Shown: piece after piece, positions 63,176 through 64,000 of the stretch
Layout of the letters: each line of letters starts with the position of its first letter
Numbering within the stretch: the stretch's first letter is position 1
DNA from: Peptoniphilus sp. KCTC 25270
GTDB lineage: Bacteria > Bacillota > Clostridia > Tissierellales > Peptoniphilaceae
Direction of reading: 5' to 3'
Length of the DNA stretch: 64,000 bases
Assembly (NCBI RefSeq): GCF_021012875.1
Contig: NZ_JAJMZJ010000001.1
Location: 310,001-374,000, forward strand
Notes under the pieces: generated by a model
Told to the model about the DNA's origin: nothing
Database searches by the model: none
Seen by the model: the letters and a program-made list of their open reading frames with translations, nothing else
Position numbers and translations under genes: made by a program

Positions 63176-64000
63176 TTATTTGTTTTTTAGGTTCATTTTT
63201 GTTTGAATAGCAAGTAGGAATTCCTCCATTACGCCATGCATAAAAATTCTGGAACAATTTCCTTGAATTTTGAACATATTTCCGGATCCTTGAATGGAGA
63301 ATTTATGGGAAATGGAATCCATAATTTCCTTCAAATCTACGGGAACATCTTGGCTTCTAGCTACTATAACTTGGCATTCGGTGCCATTAGGGATACCGTA
63401 AATCTGAACAAATCCCTTTTTCTGCTGAATGGTTGATATGACATTTTTTATATTTTTGAAATTCACGTCGTTTAATACTCGGTAGATGTAGGAAATACCT
63501 TCGACCTCTCTCCGTGTATCGATGAATTCTTGAATTTCTTCCAATCCTAGAGAACTTTCTAGCTGTTTATTCTCTGACTTTAGAGTTTCGACCGTTCCGC
63601 TTAATTTTTTTACCTCAGACCAAATTTTTCCTGGGTCGCTCGTTTGGAAAAAGATTCCCAAATTTCGTACCAAAGAGCGATGTCTTCGATAATCAGAAAT
63701 AGCTTGTTGGCCGGTGAAATAATAAAGGCGTAGTCCTTGTTCTATTTTTTCAATATTTCCTAGGGAGAGTACAGCGCATTCCCCTGTATTTTGGAGTTTT
63801 GGACCATAGGATTTTTCAGAAGGGTAGGAACCAATTTTTACTTTTTCCCACTCTTCATCTTCGTATTCAATAGGAAAATTGGATTGAATCATTCGATTGG
63901 TTAAATCTTCTAATTTTTCCAAAGTTTGAAACCCTAAATCCGATAGAGGCAAATCAAAATAAGGATTTGTTTCCGTATTTTCGTAAAGAGGAGTAATATC
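63176..64000 (-). CDS. Alanyl-tRNA editing protein-like (AlaX/AlaRS editing plus DHHA1), 5' part missing
   Basis: The frame continues past the right edge (DITPLYENTETNPYFDLPL lies upstream of the first internal start-like codon), so the start and the HxxxH editing motif are outside the window. What is visible matches the second half of AlaX-L or AlaRS editing domains: EYEDEEWEKVKIG, NTGECAVLSLGNIEKIEQGL and RLYYFTGQQAISDYRRHRSLV. A coiled region (VKKLSGTVETLKSENKQLES) and a C-terminal DHHA1-like domain end it. Where active proteins have C-x3-H (CGGTH type) before NTGE, this one reads SYGPK, so both zinc ligands seem replaced. It may be a divergent or inactive editor. Confidence 0.75.
   Translation of the reverse strand, partial: DITPLYENTETNPYFDLPLSDLGFQTLEKLEDLTNRMIQSNFPIEYEDEEWEKVKIGSYPSEKSYGPKLQNTGECAVLSLGNIEKIEQGLRLYYFTGQQAISDYRRHRSLVRNLGIFFQTSDPGKIWSEVKKLSGTVETLKSENKQLESSLGLEEIQEFIDTRREVEGISYIYRVLNDVNFKNIKNVISTIQQKKGFVQIYGIPNGTECQVIVARSQDVPVDLKEIMDSISHKFSIQGSGNMFKIQGNCSRIFMHGVMEEFLLAIQTKMNLKNK

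Noticed and set aside
1-64000. Mobile elements, prophage genes, tRNA or rRNA genes
   Set aside because: I looked for transposase or integrase motifs, tRNA cloverleaf/TTCGA-type sequences and rRNA stretches and saw none. The tRNA-like signals at 44.9 kb and 54.6 kb are T-box leaders.

Overview
The window comes from a low-GC Gram-positive bacterium (Firmicutes). Gene content and order suggest an anaerobic, non-sporulating member of the Tissierellia/Clostridia, possibly Peptoniphilaceae. This rests on T-box leaders, AGGAGG-type ribosome binding sites, frequent TTG/GTG starts, FtsEX-PcsB, an NfnAB-type flavin transhydrogenase and a Bacillus-like strip glmU-prs-pth-mfd...divIC-yabR-tilS-hpt-ftsH from which the sporulation genes are missing. 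The genus is inference. No rRNA, tRNA, insertion sequence, prophage or CRISPR array is visible; this is chromosomal backbone with a few accessory blocks.

Layout. 1-2919 (minus): a MacB-like export locus (ATPase, exported membrane-anchored protein, permease cut by the window edge), each gene overlapping the next by four bases. 3046-4353: a lone larB converging on 5-formyl-THF cyclo-ligase. 4445-13422: cell-wall and repair genes ftsE-ftsX-pcsB-like-ctpA, then uvrB-uvrA. 13423-16140: a polar amino-acid ABC transporter behind a structured leader that may encode a 30-residue peptide. 16304-17779: a CstA-type carrier. 17855-25333: a cobalamin-riboswitch operon with an ECF transporter (EcfT, fused EcfA-EcfA, S component), an S-layer-anchored alpha/alpha-toroid protein, a DUF4430 protein and a TIM-barrel protein resembling the cobamide-remodelling enzyme CbiR. 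25526-39975: the core housekeeping strip. 40005-49169: a PreP-like metalloprotease (minus), a SAF-domain oxidoreductase with an Rrf2 regulator, a T-box-controlled class-2-like ileS, and a D-cysteine-desulfhydrase-family gene. 49335-52308: an EF-G paralogue and a HAD phosphatase. 52448-56830 (minus): a Rieske oxygenase-like protein, a TIGR00300-type ornithine cyclodeaminase candidate behind a T-box that reads as proline, an MFS carrier and a zinc-dependent phospholipase C-like protein. 56897-58363: a repeat protein with a His/Cys-rich metal-binding tail. 58411-60659 (minus): nfnB/nfnA. 60832-63139: thrC-thrB. 63176 to the right edge (minus): a truncated alanyl-tRNA-editing-like protein.

How the genes work together. 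The most interesting unit is the B12 operon. The toroid and DUF4430 proteins carry, on two polypeptides, the two folds that mammalian transcobalamin and intrinsic factor carry on one. They are co-encoded with the membrane importer and a candidate intracellular remodelling enzyme, which suggests a complete surface-to-cytoplasm cobamide salvage route. A second regulatory point is proline: the T-box specifier reads CCU, and its gene belongs to a family that makes proline from ornithine, so leader and enzyme identity support each other.

Several start codons were moved from the longest open frame to the one supported by a ribosome binding site or promoter (ftsE, ecfT, cbiR-like, glmU, prs, divIC, the amino-acid permease, the PreP-like protease, the SAF oxidoreductase, the Rrf2 regulator, ileS and the dcyD-like gene). 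All identifications are by reading the translated sequence and family motifs; no database search was run.
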